DNA of 64,000 bases from Methylophaga sp. (GTDB lineage: Bacteria > Pseudomonadota > Gammaproteobacteria > Nitrosococcales > Methylophagaceae). The notes beneath the pieces were generated by a model. The model saw only the letters and a program-made list of their open reading frames with translations. It was not told the DNA's origin and searched no databases. Each line of letters opens with the position of its first letter. Position 1 is the stretch's first letter. Shown here piece by piece: positions 8,563 to 18,297 of the stretch. A program made the position numbers and the translations under genes. The stretch covers positions 1 through 64,000 of the forward strand of contig DRHW01000002.1 of NCBI GenBank assembly GCA_011053005.1, in the 5' to 3' direction.

Positions 8563-9290
8563 TATTCCCCCTTTTTAACCTCAGCCGCACGTAAGATTCC
8601 GTGCAAAATTTGTAATTCATTTCGATCAAGTTCTGCACGGTTAAATAAACGGCGTAAACGGCGCATTAAGTTACGTGGATTTTCTGGATCAAGAAAACCA
8701 ATCGCCGTTAATGTTTGCTCAAAATGACCGTATAAATGTTCCAAATCATTGGCATCTATGGCTTCGCGTTCTTCGCCAATTCGCCCGACAACAATGGTTG
8801 GATCAAAGCTCATTTTAAGTTCATAAGCTAATACTTGAACCGCTGCAGCTAAATTCAACGAGCTATATTCAATATTAGCTGGAATATTAACCAAATGATG
8901 ACAACGATCGAGCTCTTCATTTGATAAACCAGAATGTTCACGACCAAACACGATGGCAATTTGGGTGTCATCTGGCGATTGTTGAATACGGCTGACCGCT
9001 TCACGTGGATTCACAACAGGCACTGGCAAATGTCGTAAACGTGCACTCATGCCATACACTTGTTGGCAACCCGCTAATGCAGCATCTAATGTGTCATGTA
9101 CAACCGCGCGGGCTAACACATCATCCGCACCCGATGCCCGAGCCGTTGCTTCGGCACTTGGATAAATCTTAGGTGTTACTAAATGAAGATTAGTTAACCC
9201 CATGGTTTTCATCGCACGTGCTGCTGCGCCGATATTTCCCGGATGCGTCGTGCCCACTAATACAAAACGAATATTATCTAATGTATTCAT
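8562..9290 (-). CDS. trmJ: tRNA (cytidine/uridine-32-2'-O)-methyltransferase TrmJ
   Basis: This SPOUT-family methyltransferase modifies the ribose of nucleotide 32 in the tRNA anticodon loop using AdoMet. The 242-residue sequence has the N-terminal [22 protein letters not shown] block, the central [17 protein letters not shown] loop and the knot-forming segment [20 protein letters not shown] typical of TrmH/TrmJ. A C-terminal helical extension of about 80 residues is characteristic of TrmJ. It overlaps queA by 4 nt (ATGA) and cysE by 1 nt, so the three form one tightly coupled operon on the minus strand. Confidence 0.95.
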   Translation of the reverse strand: MNTLDNIRFVLVGTTHPGNIGAAARAMKTMGLTNLHLVTPKIYPSAEATARASGADDVLARAVVHDTLDAALAGCQQVYGMSARLRHLPVPVVNPREAVSRIQQSPDDTQIAIVFGREHSGLSNEELDRCHHLVNIPANIEYSSLNLAAAVQVLAYELKMSFDPTIVVGRIGEEREAIDANDLEHLYGHFEQTLTAIGFLDPENPRNLMRRLRRLFNRAELDRNELQILHGILRAAEVKKGE

Positions 9291-10318
9291 ATAGATCTCT
9301 TGGTAATAAACATGGCATCACCATAACTAAAAAAGCGATATTGTTGTTCGATGGCATGATGATAAGCGGATATAACATGGTCTCTACCTGCAAATGCCGA
9401 AACTAACATTAATAATGTTGATTCGGACAAATGAAAGTTAGTGACCATCGCATCAACACTTTTAAACTGATACCCCGGATAGATAAAAATCTCGGTTTCG
9501 CCACTAAAAGGTTCGATAATGCCTGAATGTGAAGCACTTTCTAACGCGCGAACACTGGTTGTACCAACAGCAATTACGCGACCGCCTCTTTCACGTGTGG
9601 CTTTAACTTGTTCACAGACTTCAGCGGATACTTCAATACGTTCGGAGTGCATGATGTGGGTTTTAATATCATCAACTCGCACAGGCTGAAAGGTACCTGC
9701 ACCAACATGTAAAGTGACGTGAGCGGTTTCGATGCCTAATTGATTAATGGTATCAAGCATTGCTTGGTCAAAATGCAAACCCGCCGTTGGTGCAGCAACC
9801 GCGCCGGTATGTTGTGCATAAACCGTTTGATAACGTTCTAAATCTTCTTTTGCCACATCACGCTCAATATACGGCGGCAAAGGCAATCGACCATGCGTTT
9901 CTAACGCTTCAGTAACCGTGCCATCAACATGAAAATGCAATTCAAATAAAGCATCATGACGACCCAGCACTTCAACATCCAACACATCTTCTAATAAGAG
10001 ATGTCGTCCGGTTCCCGGTGACTTACTACTGCGAACATGCGCTAATACACGATGGTCATCTAACACCCGTTCCACCAGCACTTCTATCTTACCGCCGCTG
10101 TCTTTTTGACCTAATAATCGTGCTGGAATAACGCGAGTATTATTAAACACTAATAAATCATCGGGTCGTAACAAACTAGGAAAATCAACAAATTGCAGAT
10201 CTGTCAGATCACCATTATTGCCCTCTAATTTAAGTAGACGACTGGCATTACGCTGTGGGGAAGGAAACTGGGCAATGAGTGCCTCAGGTAGTTCAAATTG
10301 GAAGTCAGTTCTTTTCAT
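9287..10318 (-). CDS. queA: S-adenosylmethionine:tRNA ribosyltransferase-isomerase
   Basis: It adds the cyclopentene-ring precursor from AdoMet to preQ1-modified tRNA in queuosine synthesis. From the chosen ATG the protein is 343 residues and starts [19 protein letters not shown], the usual family N-terminus; an upstream ATG at 10330 would add four residues and is less likely. Conserved blocks are [41 protein letters not shown] and the C-terminal [18 protein letters not shown]. The stop overlaps the trmJ start by 4 nt. The other queuosine gene usually found nearby, tgt, is not in the window. Confidence 0.96.
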   Translation of the reverse strand: MKRTDFQFELPEALIAQFPSPQRNASRLLKLEGNNGDLTDLQFVDFPSLLRPDDLLVFNNTRVIPARLLGQKDSGGKIEVLVERVLDDHRVLAHVRSSKSPGTGRHLLLEDVLDVEVLGRHDALFELHFHVDGTVTEALETHGRLPLPPYIERDVAKEDLERYQTVYAQHTGAVAAPTAGLHFDQAMLDTINQLGIETAHVTLHVGAGTFQPVRVDDIKTHIMHSERIEVSAEVCEQVKATRERGGRVIAVGTTSVRALESASHSGIIEPFSGETEIFIYPGYQFKSVDAMVTNFHLSESTLLMLVSAFAGRDHVISAYHHAIEQQYRFFSYGDAMFITKRSI

Positions 10319-10402
10319 GGACGCGATCATAACAAAATAGACGCATCGTAGTTTATAAACGATAATCAGATAAAGAGAAAAAGATAAGGATTATGAATCA
10401 CT

Positions 10403-13297
10403 ATGACTAATCTACTAAGATCATTATTTAAACCCGCACTGATTGTGATGAACAATTTAAGTTATCGGAAAAAATTCTTGTTTCTTGGTTTTTTAACGAC
10501 AGCTACTCTCGTCTTCATTATTTATAGTTTTTTTACAATGCTTAATCACGTTGTAAGTACCTCATCAGATAAACTCATTGGTTTGACGCTAATTAAACCA
10601 ATATCTCAAAACATTCAGTCAATAGAAATACACCGAGGATTATCTGCTGGCATTATTGGGGGAAATCTCAATGAACTTCAACAATCATTGTCTACTGCTG
10701 AACTCCAAATAGCAGAAAACATACGCCAGTTTGAACGAGCATTGCCCGATGACTTCATCCAATTGGAATCATGGCGTGCTATTCAAGCAGACTGGAAGAG
10801 ACTTGAACAATCAGGGCTTCAGCAAACATTAACAAATAATTTCTTTGCTCACACTTCACTGATTAAACGTCTTCTTGATTTTGAAACGGCGATAGCCAAT
10901 AAATATGGTCTCATATTCGATTCAGATATTCGTGAATATTATTTATACGACACCATTATCGAAGAACTGCCCCAAACACTTGAACGATTAGGCCAAGTCA
11001 GAGCAAAAGGCACAGGTATTCTTGCCAAAAAATCATTAAGCGAAGATGAAAAAAGAATACTTCAACAATATGTTAGTGATTTAGAAATAGCATTAACCTC
11101 ATTAAATTCAAACGTACAAAAGCTAACGACAATTTCTCGACCATTATACCCTGCGCTCTTAGCTAATTTTAAAACGATCACCGATGCTGCCCATCAAATG
11201 ATCATTATCGTAGAAAATGATATTTATAATCGACAATTTTCAATATCTGCCGTTGAGTTTCTGACCTTGTCAACCGATCTCATTAACCAAGGTTACAATT
11301 ACTTATACCAATCCCTATTACCAGCCTGCAAACAGCTATTAACAGATAAAATTAGTCATGCCAATCAGACTTTATACACTTCATTAATCATCGCCGGACT
11401 GACGCTGTTACTCAAACTTTACTTTGTCATCGGTCACTATCTCTCATTTTGTGACAATATGAAAATTCTCCACGATGCATCTAAAAGATTTTCAAAAGGA
11501 GATACGAGCGAACACATTAACTTAGCGACCCATGATGAATTGGCTCAAATAAGCGATAACTTTAATACCATGGTGGACGGTTTTAATAATTTATTGGCGG
11601 AGAGTCATCAAAATGCGCTTCGCACTCAAACCATCATTAATACTGCGCTCGATGCCGTTGTACAAATCAATCATCACGGCCTTATTAACGATTGGAATCA
11701 GCAAGCTGAAGTTATTTTCGGCTGGACTAAAACAGAAGTCTTGGGAAGAAAATTATCTAAATTAATTATCCCTGAGCAATACCGCCAAGCTCATGCCGAG
11801 GGTCTTAAAGGCTTTCTAACATTGGGGATAAAAAAAGTAATTGATACCCGATTTGAAATAACAGCATTACACCGTGATGGTCATGAGTTTCCTATTGAGT
11901 TAGGTATTAGTCATATTAAAACTAAAGACGGATATGACTTTTGCGCCTTTATTCGTGACATTACCGATAAAAAACACACCGATGAGTTGATCTGGACCCA
12001 AGCAAATTTTGATGCATTAACCGGGTTACCTAATCGTCAAATGTTTCATGATCGCTTAGAACAAGAGATCAAAAATGCGACACGGTCGAAAAATACATTA
12101 GCTTTAATGTTTCTCGATCTTGATCATTTTAAACAAGTAAACGATAGCCTCGGTCACATCATGGGAGATTTATTATTAACAGAAACGGCTCAGCGTATCA
12201 GTTATTGCGTACGTGACAGCGATACAGTAGCGCGTTTAGGCGGCGATGAATTTACCGTTATTTTGCCTGAGTTATCTAATTTTATTGATGCCGAACACAT
12301 TGCCAAACATATCCTTCATCAACTGGCTTTACCTTTTCAAATTGATGACAAGGTCGTTCATATATCAACCAGTATCGGCATCACACTTTTCCCTAATGAT
12401 GCCGAAACCAGTGAGGAGCTAATCAAAAATGCAGATCAAGCCATGTACCAAGCAAAACATAATGGCCACAACGGTTTTAGTTATTTCACCAAAAGCATGC
12501 AGGATTCAACGTTAGCGCGTTCCCGTTTGATTGATGCCATGCGACGTGCAATAGAAAATAACGAATTTATTCTCTACTACCAACCTATTTTTGAATTATC
12601 GACAGGGAAAATATGCAAACTAGAAGCATTAATTCGCTGGCAACATCCAATAGATGGGATGATTAGTCCCATGACATTTATTCCGCTTGCAGAAGAAACG
12701 GGGTTAATTCATGACATTGGGGACTGGGTCTTTACCACCGCTGCCAAACAGCTTAAACAGTGGCAATTGAACTTCGATCCATCATTAAAGCTTACAATTA
12801 ATAAATCGCCTGTTCAATTTTGTAGTGTTCGAAAACACCAACATTGGCTTGATATTTTAAAAGGTATTGATCTATCGAGCCGTGATATCACTATTGAAAT
12901 AACAGAAGGTGTGTTGTTAGAGTCCACAAACGATACCACTCAACAAATATGCAACTTGCGTCAACAAGGCTTTAAATTTGCCATTGATGATTTTGGTACT
13001 GGCTACTCATCTTTGTCCTATCTAAGAAAATTCAAATTGGATTTCTTAAAAATAGATCAATCTTTTGTAAAACATCTCACATCAAACTCTGATGATGCCA
13101 TTCTCACTAAAACGATTATCGTCATGGCGCAATCGTTAGGCTTAAAAGTGATTGCAGAAGGCGTCGAAACCGCAGAACAGCAAGCAATATTGACTGAAGC
13201 AGGCTGTGAATATGGTCAAGGTTTTTTTCTTGCTAAACCTTTATCCGTAGAAGAGATTGAAGTTTTACTATCAAAGCCACGATCAATTCTTATTTAA
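10403..13297 (+). CDS. Membrane-bound PAS-GGDEF-EAL cyclic-di-GMP protein
   Basis: A 964-residue inner-membrane signalling protein. A helix at about 24-46 and another near 323-345 bracket a helical periplasmic sensor region of about 270 residues. Then follow a HAMP-like linker (about 350-400), a PAS domain (about 407-520) with a PAC-type end (FCAFIRDITDKK), a GGDEF domain with intact RLGGDEF at about 613, and an EAL domain with LEALIRW at about 739 and DDFGTGYSSLSYL. Both catalytic signatures are intact, so it could make or degrade cyclic di-GMP; which activity dominates cannot be told. The start is ATG at 10403, because the ATG 9 nt upstream is soon closed by a stop. Its stop overlaps the convergent sbcC stop by 4 nt. 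Confidence 0.93.
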   Translation: MTNLLRSLFKPALIVMNNLSYRKKFLFLGFLTTATLVFIIYSFFTMLNHVVSTSSDKLIGLTLIKPISQNIQSIEIHRGLSAGIIGGNLNELQQSLSTAELQIAENIRQFERALPDDFIQLESWRAIQADWKRLEQSGLQQTLTNNFFAHTSLIKRLLDFETAIANKYGLIFDSDIREYYLYDTIIEELPQTLERLGQVRAKGTGILAKKSLSEDEKRILQQYVSDLEIALTSLNSNVQKLTTISRPLYPALLANFKTITDAAHQMIIIVENDIYNRQFSISAVEFLTLSTDLINQGYNYLYQSLLPACKQLLTDKISHANQTLYTSLIIAGLTLLLKLYFVIGHYLSFCDNMKILHDASKRFSKGDTSEHINLATHDELAQISDNFNTMVDGFNNLLAESHQNALRTQTIINTALDAVVQINHHGLINDWNQQAEVIFGWTKTEVLGRKLSKLIIPEQYRQAHAEGLKGFLTLGIKKVIDTRFEITALHRDGHEFPIELGISHIKTKDGYDFCAFIRDITDKKHTDELIWTQANFDALTGLPNRQMFHDRLEQEIKNATRSKNTLALMFLDLDHFKQVNDSLGHIMGDLLLTETAQRISYCVRDSDTVARLGGDEFTVILPELSNFIDAEHIAKHILHQLALPFQIDDKVVHISTSIGITLFPNDAETSEELIKNADQAMYQAKHNGHNGFSYFTKSMQDSTLARSRLIDAMRRAIENNEFILYYQPIFELSTGKICKLEALIRWQHPIDGMISPMTFIPLAEETGLIHDIGDWVFTTAAKQLKQWQLNFDPSLKLTINKSPVQFCSVRKHQHWLDILKGIDLSSRDITIEITEGVLLESTNDTTQQICNLRQQGFKFAIDDFGTGYSSLSYLRKFKLDFLKIDQSFVKHLTSNSDDAILTKTIIVMAQSLGLKVIAEGVETAEQQAILTEAGCEYGQGFFLAKPLSVEEIEVLLSKPRSILI

Positions 13298-16200
13298 CCG
13301 TTTAATCTCGAAATCCCCGGTCCACTAATAATGCTGCGACCGCCAGAACTCGGACTGATTTGAATTTGCGTACTAATGCGTTCTTTCAGCACTTGCACAT
13401 GCGAAATCACACCAATCAATTTCCCTTCTTGCTGCAAGCCAGATAAGGTTTCTAACGCCGTATCTAACGCTTCTTCGTCTAATGTCCCAAAACCTTCATC
13501 AAGAAATAAAGAATCCACACGAACATTTTTACTCGCCATTTGCGACAGCCCTAACGCCAATGACAGACTGACAATAAAACTCTCGCCACCCGATAAATTT
13601 TTGGTCGACCGAGTTTCACCTGCTTGATAATTATCAACCACACTCAGCTCTAGTGGTTGTAGCTGATCGCGAATCAATAAATACCGGTCTGTCATTTTCT
13701 GCAATTGACGATTAGCATGCCCAATCATCATTTCAAAAGTTAGCCCTTGAGCAAAATTACGATATTTTTTGCCATCGGCTGAACCAATCAGTTCATGTAA
13801 GGTATTCCAACGGCTACATTCACGTTTTTGAGCATCAATCTGTTCTATACGTGATTGTTGTTGAAGCCTTATCTCGTTATTACCATTCAGTTTTTGTCTA
13901 ATCGCGCCCATAGCCTGTTGCAAATTACTCACGTTTAAATTCAGCGTTTCAACACGCTCTTTTAATTCAAGAAGTGATTGCTGAGTAATCTGCTTTTCTC
14001 GTTCTTTGGCTAAGTGTGTTGTTTTATCATCAATGCGAGTCAACAAGGCATTGTGTTCATTTATAAGTTGTTGTGCTTGCTCTTGCAGCGCCTTACGCCT
14101 CTCATCGCTCAGACAAGCAGTCTTATAAGTTTGTTCATCATTAAAACCTGATGTCAGTAAGCGCTGCCTAAAGCTTGTCTCTGCCGAGCTTAATTGCTCT
14201 GTTCGCTCAGCAATATCATGCAGCAAAGTTTCAATTTTGTGTTTTAAATTGGTTAATGCTTGTTCTGCTTTCTGAGCCTTTTGCCTGACTAAATCGAGAT
14301 TATTTTCAGCTTGCTCAACTAAATGACTTAAACGAGCCTCTTCGATATCAGGGTTCTTATCGGCAAATAACGTTATTCGTTCTTGGCTTAAGGCTGCACA
14401 ATCACTTTCTAATTGGCGATATGTTCGTTGTTGAATGTTCAAGTCAGATTCAAGCTTGGTGAGTTGTTCTGCTTGGTGCTTTATTTGACTGTTCAAACCA
14501 CTCATCAATGGCTCAATAATAGATTTATCTTTTTGCCATGCTCGCCATTGCTCACGTCGAGCCGTCAACTGCTGCAAGATTTCATCTGATGTTTCTACAG
14601 TCAGCTCTTCAACACCATAAATCGCAACATCAGCCATAATGGCTAGTTGTGTTGTTTGAAGACCAGCGATTACATTTGCCAATTCCTCAGCCAAACGTTC
14701 AACAGCTTGTTCGGCGTTAAGTTTAGTGTGATTGAGCTGTTGTAATTGTTTATCCACTGCTGTGAGTTCATCTCGTTTTTTATCCGATGCCTCACGTTCA
14801 CCGACTATTTTTTGCTCCACCATTTCAGCATTACTGACGATGCTTGTGACTCGCTTAAATTTAATATCATTATCCTGCAAGCTATCTGTCAGTAGTGAAT
14901 CTGTTACTTCGCCTGCCATTGCTAATTTAGAATAAAGGCCGGCTAAGAGCCCCTCTTCATCTTTAATCTTAGTATTCATTTCTTGCTGGTGCAGGCTATT
15001 TTGCTGCTTATCTTTTTGAGTTTCAGCCAACTTAATTCTAAGATTTGCTAGGTTTACTGAGCTCAATTTTAAGTCTGACTTCGCAGTAGTTAAGCGACTC
15101 AAAGTGTCATTTAAAACGGGAATATTACCTTGGGCATAGGGATGCTCATTTGCGCCACAAAGTGGGCATGGTTCTCCATCATGCAGATGCTGACGAGCTT
15201 CTTCGTAAGATTCAATTTTTTTCTGCAAATCATACTGCGTTTCGAGTAAAGCGATTTCTCGTTCCAAACCACTCATAGCTTCAGTTTTATGATTAAATTC
15301 TTGCGTTACATCCAGCTCAGTTGCATTTAAAAGGGTCTGGTTTTCAGTAAGCTTATTCAGACGCTGTTTAAACCCAACTAAAGATTGCATCGCAAGCTGA
15401 CTTTTCTCTAATAGCATTTTACGTTCTGCCAGCACGTTCAAATCTTGTCGCCACTCAGTGAGGCTTCGAGAATCTAACTGCTCCGCCAGCTGTTGTTGAT
15501 ATTGCTTTACATGAGCTTCTAGTTGCTCAAACTCTTTTTGTTGATTAGCTAATAAGTGCGCTTGTGCTTGCCACACTTGTGCCGTTTCCAACTTTTTCAA
15601 CTCTGCATCTGCCAGCTGGATTTTCTTTTGCTGTTGTTGACCAGCAAGCTCAGCTAACGATTTAAACTGATTTCGAATTTTTTCCAGCTGCTCAATCAGC
15701 CCTTCATCAGTTTTATGCTGGTCAAGTAAGTCAGTAAGATCTGACAACTTAGCCTGATTATTCTGGAGGGCTTTCTTATCGTCTTGTTGTTGTATTGTCA
15801 GCTTTTCATATTGTTGCTGATGAGCATTGATAACTTCTTGAGCGTGCTTAATCGGTGTTTGTTTTTCTTGAATTTTAAGATCTAATTCTCGTGCTTTTTT
15901 AATCGAGCTCTGCGCTTGTTTTTGATTATTCTTTATCTCTGCAAGTGTTGTAGTAGCGAGATCGAACTCTTGTATCGTAAGTACATTTTGTTTATCAAAT
16001 TCAGGTAAAGAGTGTTGATTGCTCACTAGCGAATGTTGACTTCGTTGTTGCTCACTACGCATCGCAGTGATTCCAGCATAGTCTGCCGATAACTCCAAAG
16101 CGTGATTTGCTCGTTCCAGTTTTTCTAATTCGGGCTGAAAAGCCTGTTGGCGAATAACCAACTCTTGCTGCTGTTGATGTAGTAATTGCAATTCTGCTTC

Positions 16201-16965
16201 GCTGTTATCAAGCCCTTCTAGCCAGCCAATTGCTATATTTTTTTGTTTTAATTGCTGAACTAAAACATCATTGTTGTTTGTTTTTTCTGTTAACTCATCT
16301 GTTAACTGTTTTTCATCTTCTTCACTCAGTATTTGCATGCCTGCCAATTCAGCCATTAACAAGTCTAATTTTTTGTTTTGTTCAGCACGTAGTTCATGAA
16401 CCTTAACCGAGATCTGGCTATAAATTTCAGTACCGGTAATTTGTTCTAATATTGGCGCGCGCTGATCGGGATCGGCTTGTAAAAAAGCAGCAAACCCGCC
16501 TTGTGCCAATAACATTGAACGAGTAAAACGGTCAAAGTCCATACCTGTCGCTTGTTCTATTTTTTCAGCAACAGCACGTATTTTTGATTCAATAACTTTG
16601 CCCGTCGTCTCATCAGCAATTTCATGTTTAGGTGATTGCAAATCGCCTTCAGCTTTTTTACGCGCTCTATGTTGGCTCCAATGACAACGGTACTTTCCGG
16701 TATTGGTTTCAAAAATAATCTCAGCAAAACATTCGCCCGTTTGCCGTGACATGATTTCATTACTACTTTTGCTAATGTTTTTTAAGCGTGGCGTACGACC
16801 ATAAAGTGCCAAACACATCGCATCTAAAATGGTTGATTTTCCGGCACCTGTTGGCCCTGTTATCGCAAAAATACCATCAGCGACAAATGCCTGGTGACTC
16901 AAATCAATCAACCATTCACCAACTAATGAGTTTAAGTTTTGAAAGCGTAATTGAATGATCCGCAT
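13294..16965 (-). CDS. sbcC: Exonuclease SbcCD subunit SbcC
   Basis: This Rad50-like ATPase forms with SbcD a nuclease that cleaves hairpins and blocked DNA ends. The 1223-residue protein has the Walker A GPTGAGKST at 37-45 and a long coiled coil rich in Gln/Glu/Leu with a zinc-hook CPLCGANEHPY near residue 600. The ABC signature LSGGESFIVSLSLALGLSQM lies near 1120 and Walker B LFLDEGFGTLD near 1155. Its length exceeds the E. coli 1048 residues because of a longer coiled coil. It begins 12 nt after sbcD, so the pair is an operon. It is convergent with the GGDEF/EAL gene. Confidence 0.97.
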   Translation of the reverse strand: MRIIQLRFQNLNSLVGEWLIDLSHQAFVADGIFAITGPTGAGKSTILDAMCLALYGRTPRLKNISKSSNEIMSRQTGECFAEIIFETNTGKYRCHWSQHRARKKAEGDLQSPKHEIADETTGKVIESKIRAVAEKIEQATGMDFDRFTRSMLLAQGGFAAFLQADPDQRAPILEQITGTEIYSQISVKVHELRAEQNKKLDLLMAELAGMQILSEEDEKQLTDELTEKTNNNDVLVQQLKQKNIAIGWLEGLDNSEAELQLLHQQQQELVIRQQAFQPELEKLERANHALELSADYAGITAMRSEQQRSQHSLVSNQHSLPEFDKQNVLTIQEFDLATTTLAEIKNNQKQAQSSIKKARELDLKIQEKQTPIKHAQEVINAHQQQYEKLTIQQQDDKKALQNNQAKLSDLTDLLDQHKTDEGLIEQLEKIRNQFKSLAELAGQQQQKKIQLADAELKKLETAQVWQAQAHLLANQQKEFEQLEAHVKQYQQQLAEQLDSRSLTEWRQDLNVLAERKMLLEKSQLAMQSLVGFKQRLNKLTENQTLLNATELDVTQEFNHKTEAMSGLEREIALLETQYDLQKKIESYEEARQHLHDGEPCPLCGANEHPYAQGNIPVLNDTLSRLTTAKSDLKLSSVNLANLRIKLAETQKDKQQNSLHQQEMNTKIKDEEGLLAGLYSKLAMAGEVTDSLLTDSLQDNDIKFKRVTSIVSNAEMVEQKIVGEREASDKKRDELTAVDKQLQQLNHTKLNAEQAVERLAEELANVIAGLQTTQLAIMADVAIYGVEELTVETSDEILQQLTARREQWRAWQKDKSIIEPLMSGLNSQIKHQAEQLTKLESDLNIQQRTYRQLESDCAALSQERITLFADKNPDIEEARLSHLVEQAENNLDLVRQKAQKAEQALTNLKHKIETLLHDIAERTEQLSSAETSFRQRLLTSGFNDEQTYKTACLSDERRKALQEQAQQLINEHNALLTRIDDKTTHLAKEREKQITQQSLLELKERVETLNLNVSNLQQAMGAIRQKLNGNNEIRLQQQSRIEQIDAQKRECSRWNTLHELIGSADGKKYRNFAQGLTFEMMIGHANRQLQKMTDRYLLIRDQLQPLELSVVDNYQAGETRSTKNLSGGESFIVSLSLALGLSQMASKNVRVDSLFLDEGFGTLDEEALDTALETLSGLQQEGKLIGVISHVQVLKERISTQIQISPSSGGRSIISGPGISRLNG

Positions 16966-16977
16966 TATGGTCGGCCT

Positions 16978-18207
16978 TTATTCTGCATGGGCATCATCTT
17001 CATGTAGCTGGGTAAGGGTTTCTTGATACGAGCGTAATAATTCAGTTCGTTGTTCTGCAGATACATTGTGGGCACTCAAACAACGTTCAAACACATCATT
17101 TTCATTCAAATCATCAAGGGTTTCACACTCATCAATACGATTTAAAACGCGGTTAATAATTCGATTATTTTTTACTTTCAACAACTCGATATCCGTTCCA
17201 TCGATCAATGCTTCAAGACGTTCACGCAAGTCGGTTAATACCTCATCGCCATCGTAAATAATCTCTAGCCATGCATTATTATTCGTTGTGATAAGGGTTT
17301 TAATCTGAGTTTCAATCGCCTGCCAATTGCCTTTTATTTGCTGTAATTTTTGAAAAGTAGGCACATCGACCAAGTTCAGCGTTGCAGCTCGTTTATTAAA
17401 ACTGACTAAACACACACTTTTTTGCTGGTTTGCCTCACCAAATCCCATCGGTAATGGTGAGCCGCTATAACGTTTTAACTCCGAATCATTAATTTTTTGT
17501 GGCACATGTAAATGGCCTAAAGCAAGATAATCGATACATTCTGGGAAGATCCCTGCTGTCACATGAGCCAATGAACCGACATACAATTCTCTTACGCCAT
17601 CACCGTCAATCGTTTGCCCACCAGCAGTAAATAAATGCCCCATCGCAATAATCGGCACATCCGGATTTAACGCTTGTCGTTTTTGTTCAGCCAAATCACA
17701 CACATCAAGATAATGCTGACGTATGCCATCGATCAGTTTTTGCTCTTTATCTTCAATACTCTCGCCCGCTTCGACCGAGCGAATATCGCGGTCGCGTAAA
17801 TACGGCACGGCGCAGACAATGAGTTCAGGTTGACCAGCAAGATCATTTAATACCAATACTTCTTCATCTGGCTGCTCACAAATCGCACCTATCACATGAA
17901 CATCTAACGCGCGCAGTAAACTCTTCGGCGCATTTAAAAATGAGGGTGAATCATGATTTCCGGCAATAATCACAATATGCCGACAAGCTGAACCAGCCAC
18001 TTGGGTTAGGAATTTGTAATACAAAGATTGGGCGCGGTTACTCGGCGTCGTGGTGTCAAAAATATCGCCTGCCACCAGCAGAACATCAATCTTTTGTTGA
18101 TCAATCGTTACCACTAACCAATCTAAAAACTCGGCAAATTCATCATAACGTTTGCGGCCATATAAAGAACGACCGATATGCCAATCTGAGGTGTGAAGAA
18201 TATTGAT
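16978..18207 (-). CDS. sbcD: Exonuclease SbcCD subunit SbcD, apparent ATC start codon
   Basis: This Mre11-like metallophosphoesterase is the nuclease subunit of SbcCD. Conserved blocks are the metal-binding DWH (TSDWHIGRSLYGRKRYDEF) near the N-terminus, LVAGDIFDTTTPS, GNHDSPSF and MGHLFTAGG. A frame starting at the first standard codon (GTG, 18114) would lack the essential TSDWH block. Reading upstream, the same frame continues as NILHTSDWHIG and aligns with the family start MRILHTSDWH if the initiator is ATC at 18207-18205. AGGAG lies 8 nt before that ATC. No ATG, GTG or TTG occurs in frame before the next upstream stop. The full protein is then 409 residues, close to E. coli (400). A mutated ATG or a sequence error is the alternative. 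Confidence 0.9.
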   Translation of the reverse strand: MNILHTSDWHIGRSLYGRKRYDEFAEFLDWLVVTIDQQKIDVLLVAGDIFDTTTPSNRAQSLYYKFLTQVAGSACRHIVIIAGNHDSPSFLNAPKSLLRALDVHVIGAICEQPDEEVLVLNDLAGQPELIVCAVPYLRDRDIRSVEAGESIEDKEQKLIDGIRQHYLDVCDLAEQKRQALNPDVPIIAMGHLFTAGGQTIDGDGVRELYVGSLAHVTAGIFPECIDYLALGHLHVPQKINDSELKRYSGSPLPMGFGEANQQKSVCLVSFNKRAATLNLVDVPTFQKLQQIKGNWQAIETQIKTLITTNNNAWLEIIYDGDEVLTDLRERLEALIDGTDIELLKVKNNRIINRVLNRIDECETLDDLNENDVFERCLSAHNVSAEQRTELLRSYQETLTQLHEDDAHAE

Positions 18208-18297
18208 GTTGCCCTCTCCTGCTACGCAAAAATTATAATATATGTGAGTATTTTTAACGCCAGTTTGACGGAAAAAATGGTTTAAAGCTTAAACGGT

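Noticed and set aside
18114-18114. GTG at 18114 as the start of sbcD
   Set aside because: It would remove the TSDWH metal-binding block that the enzyme needs.
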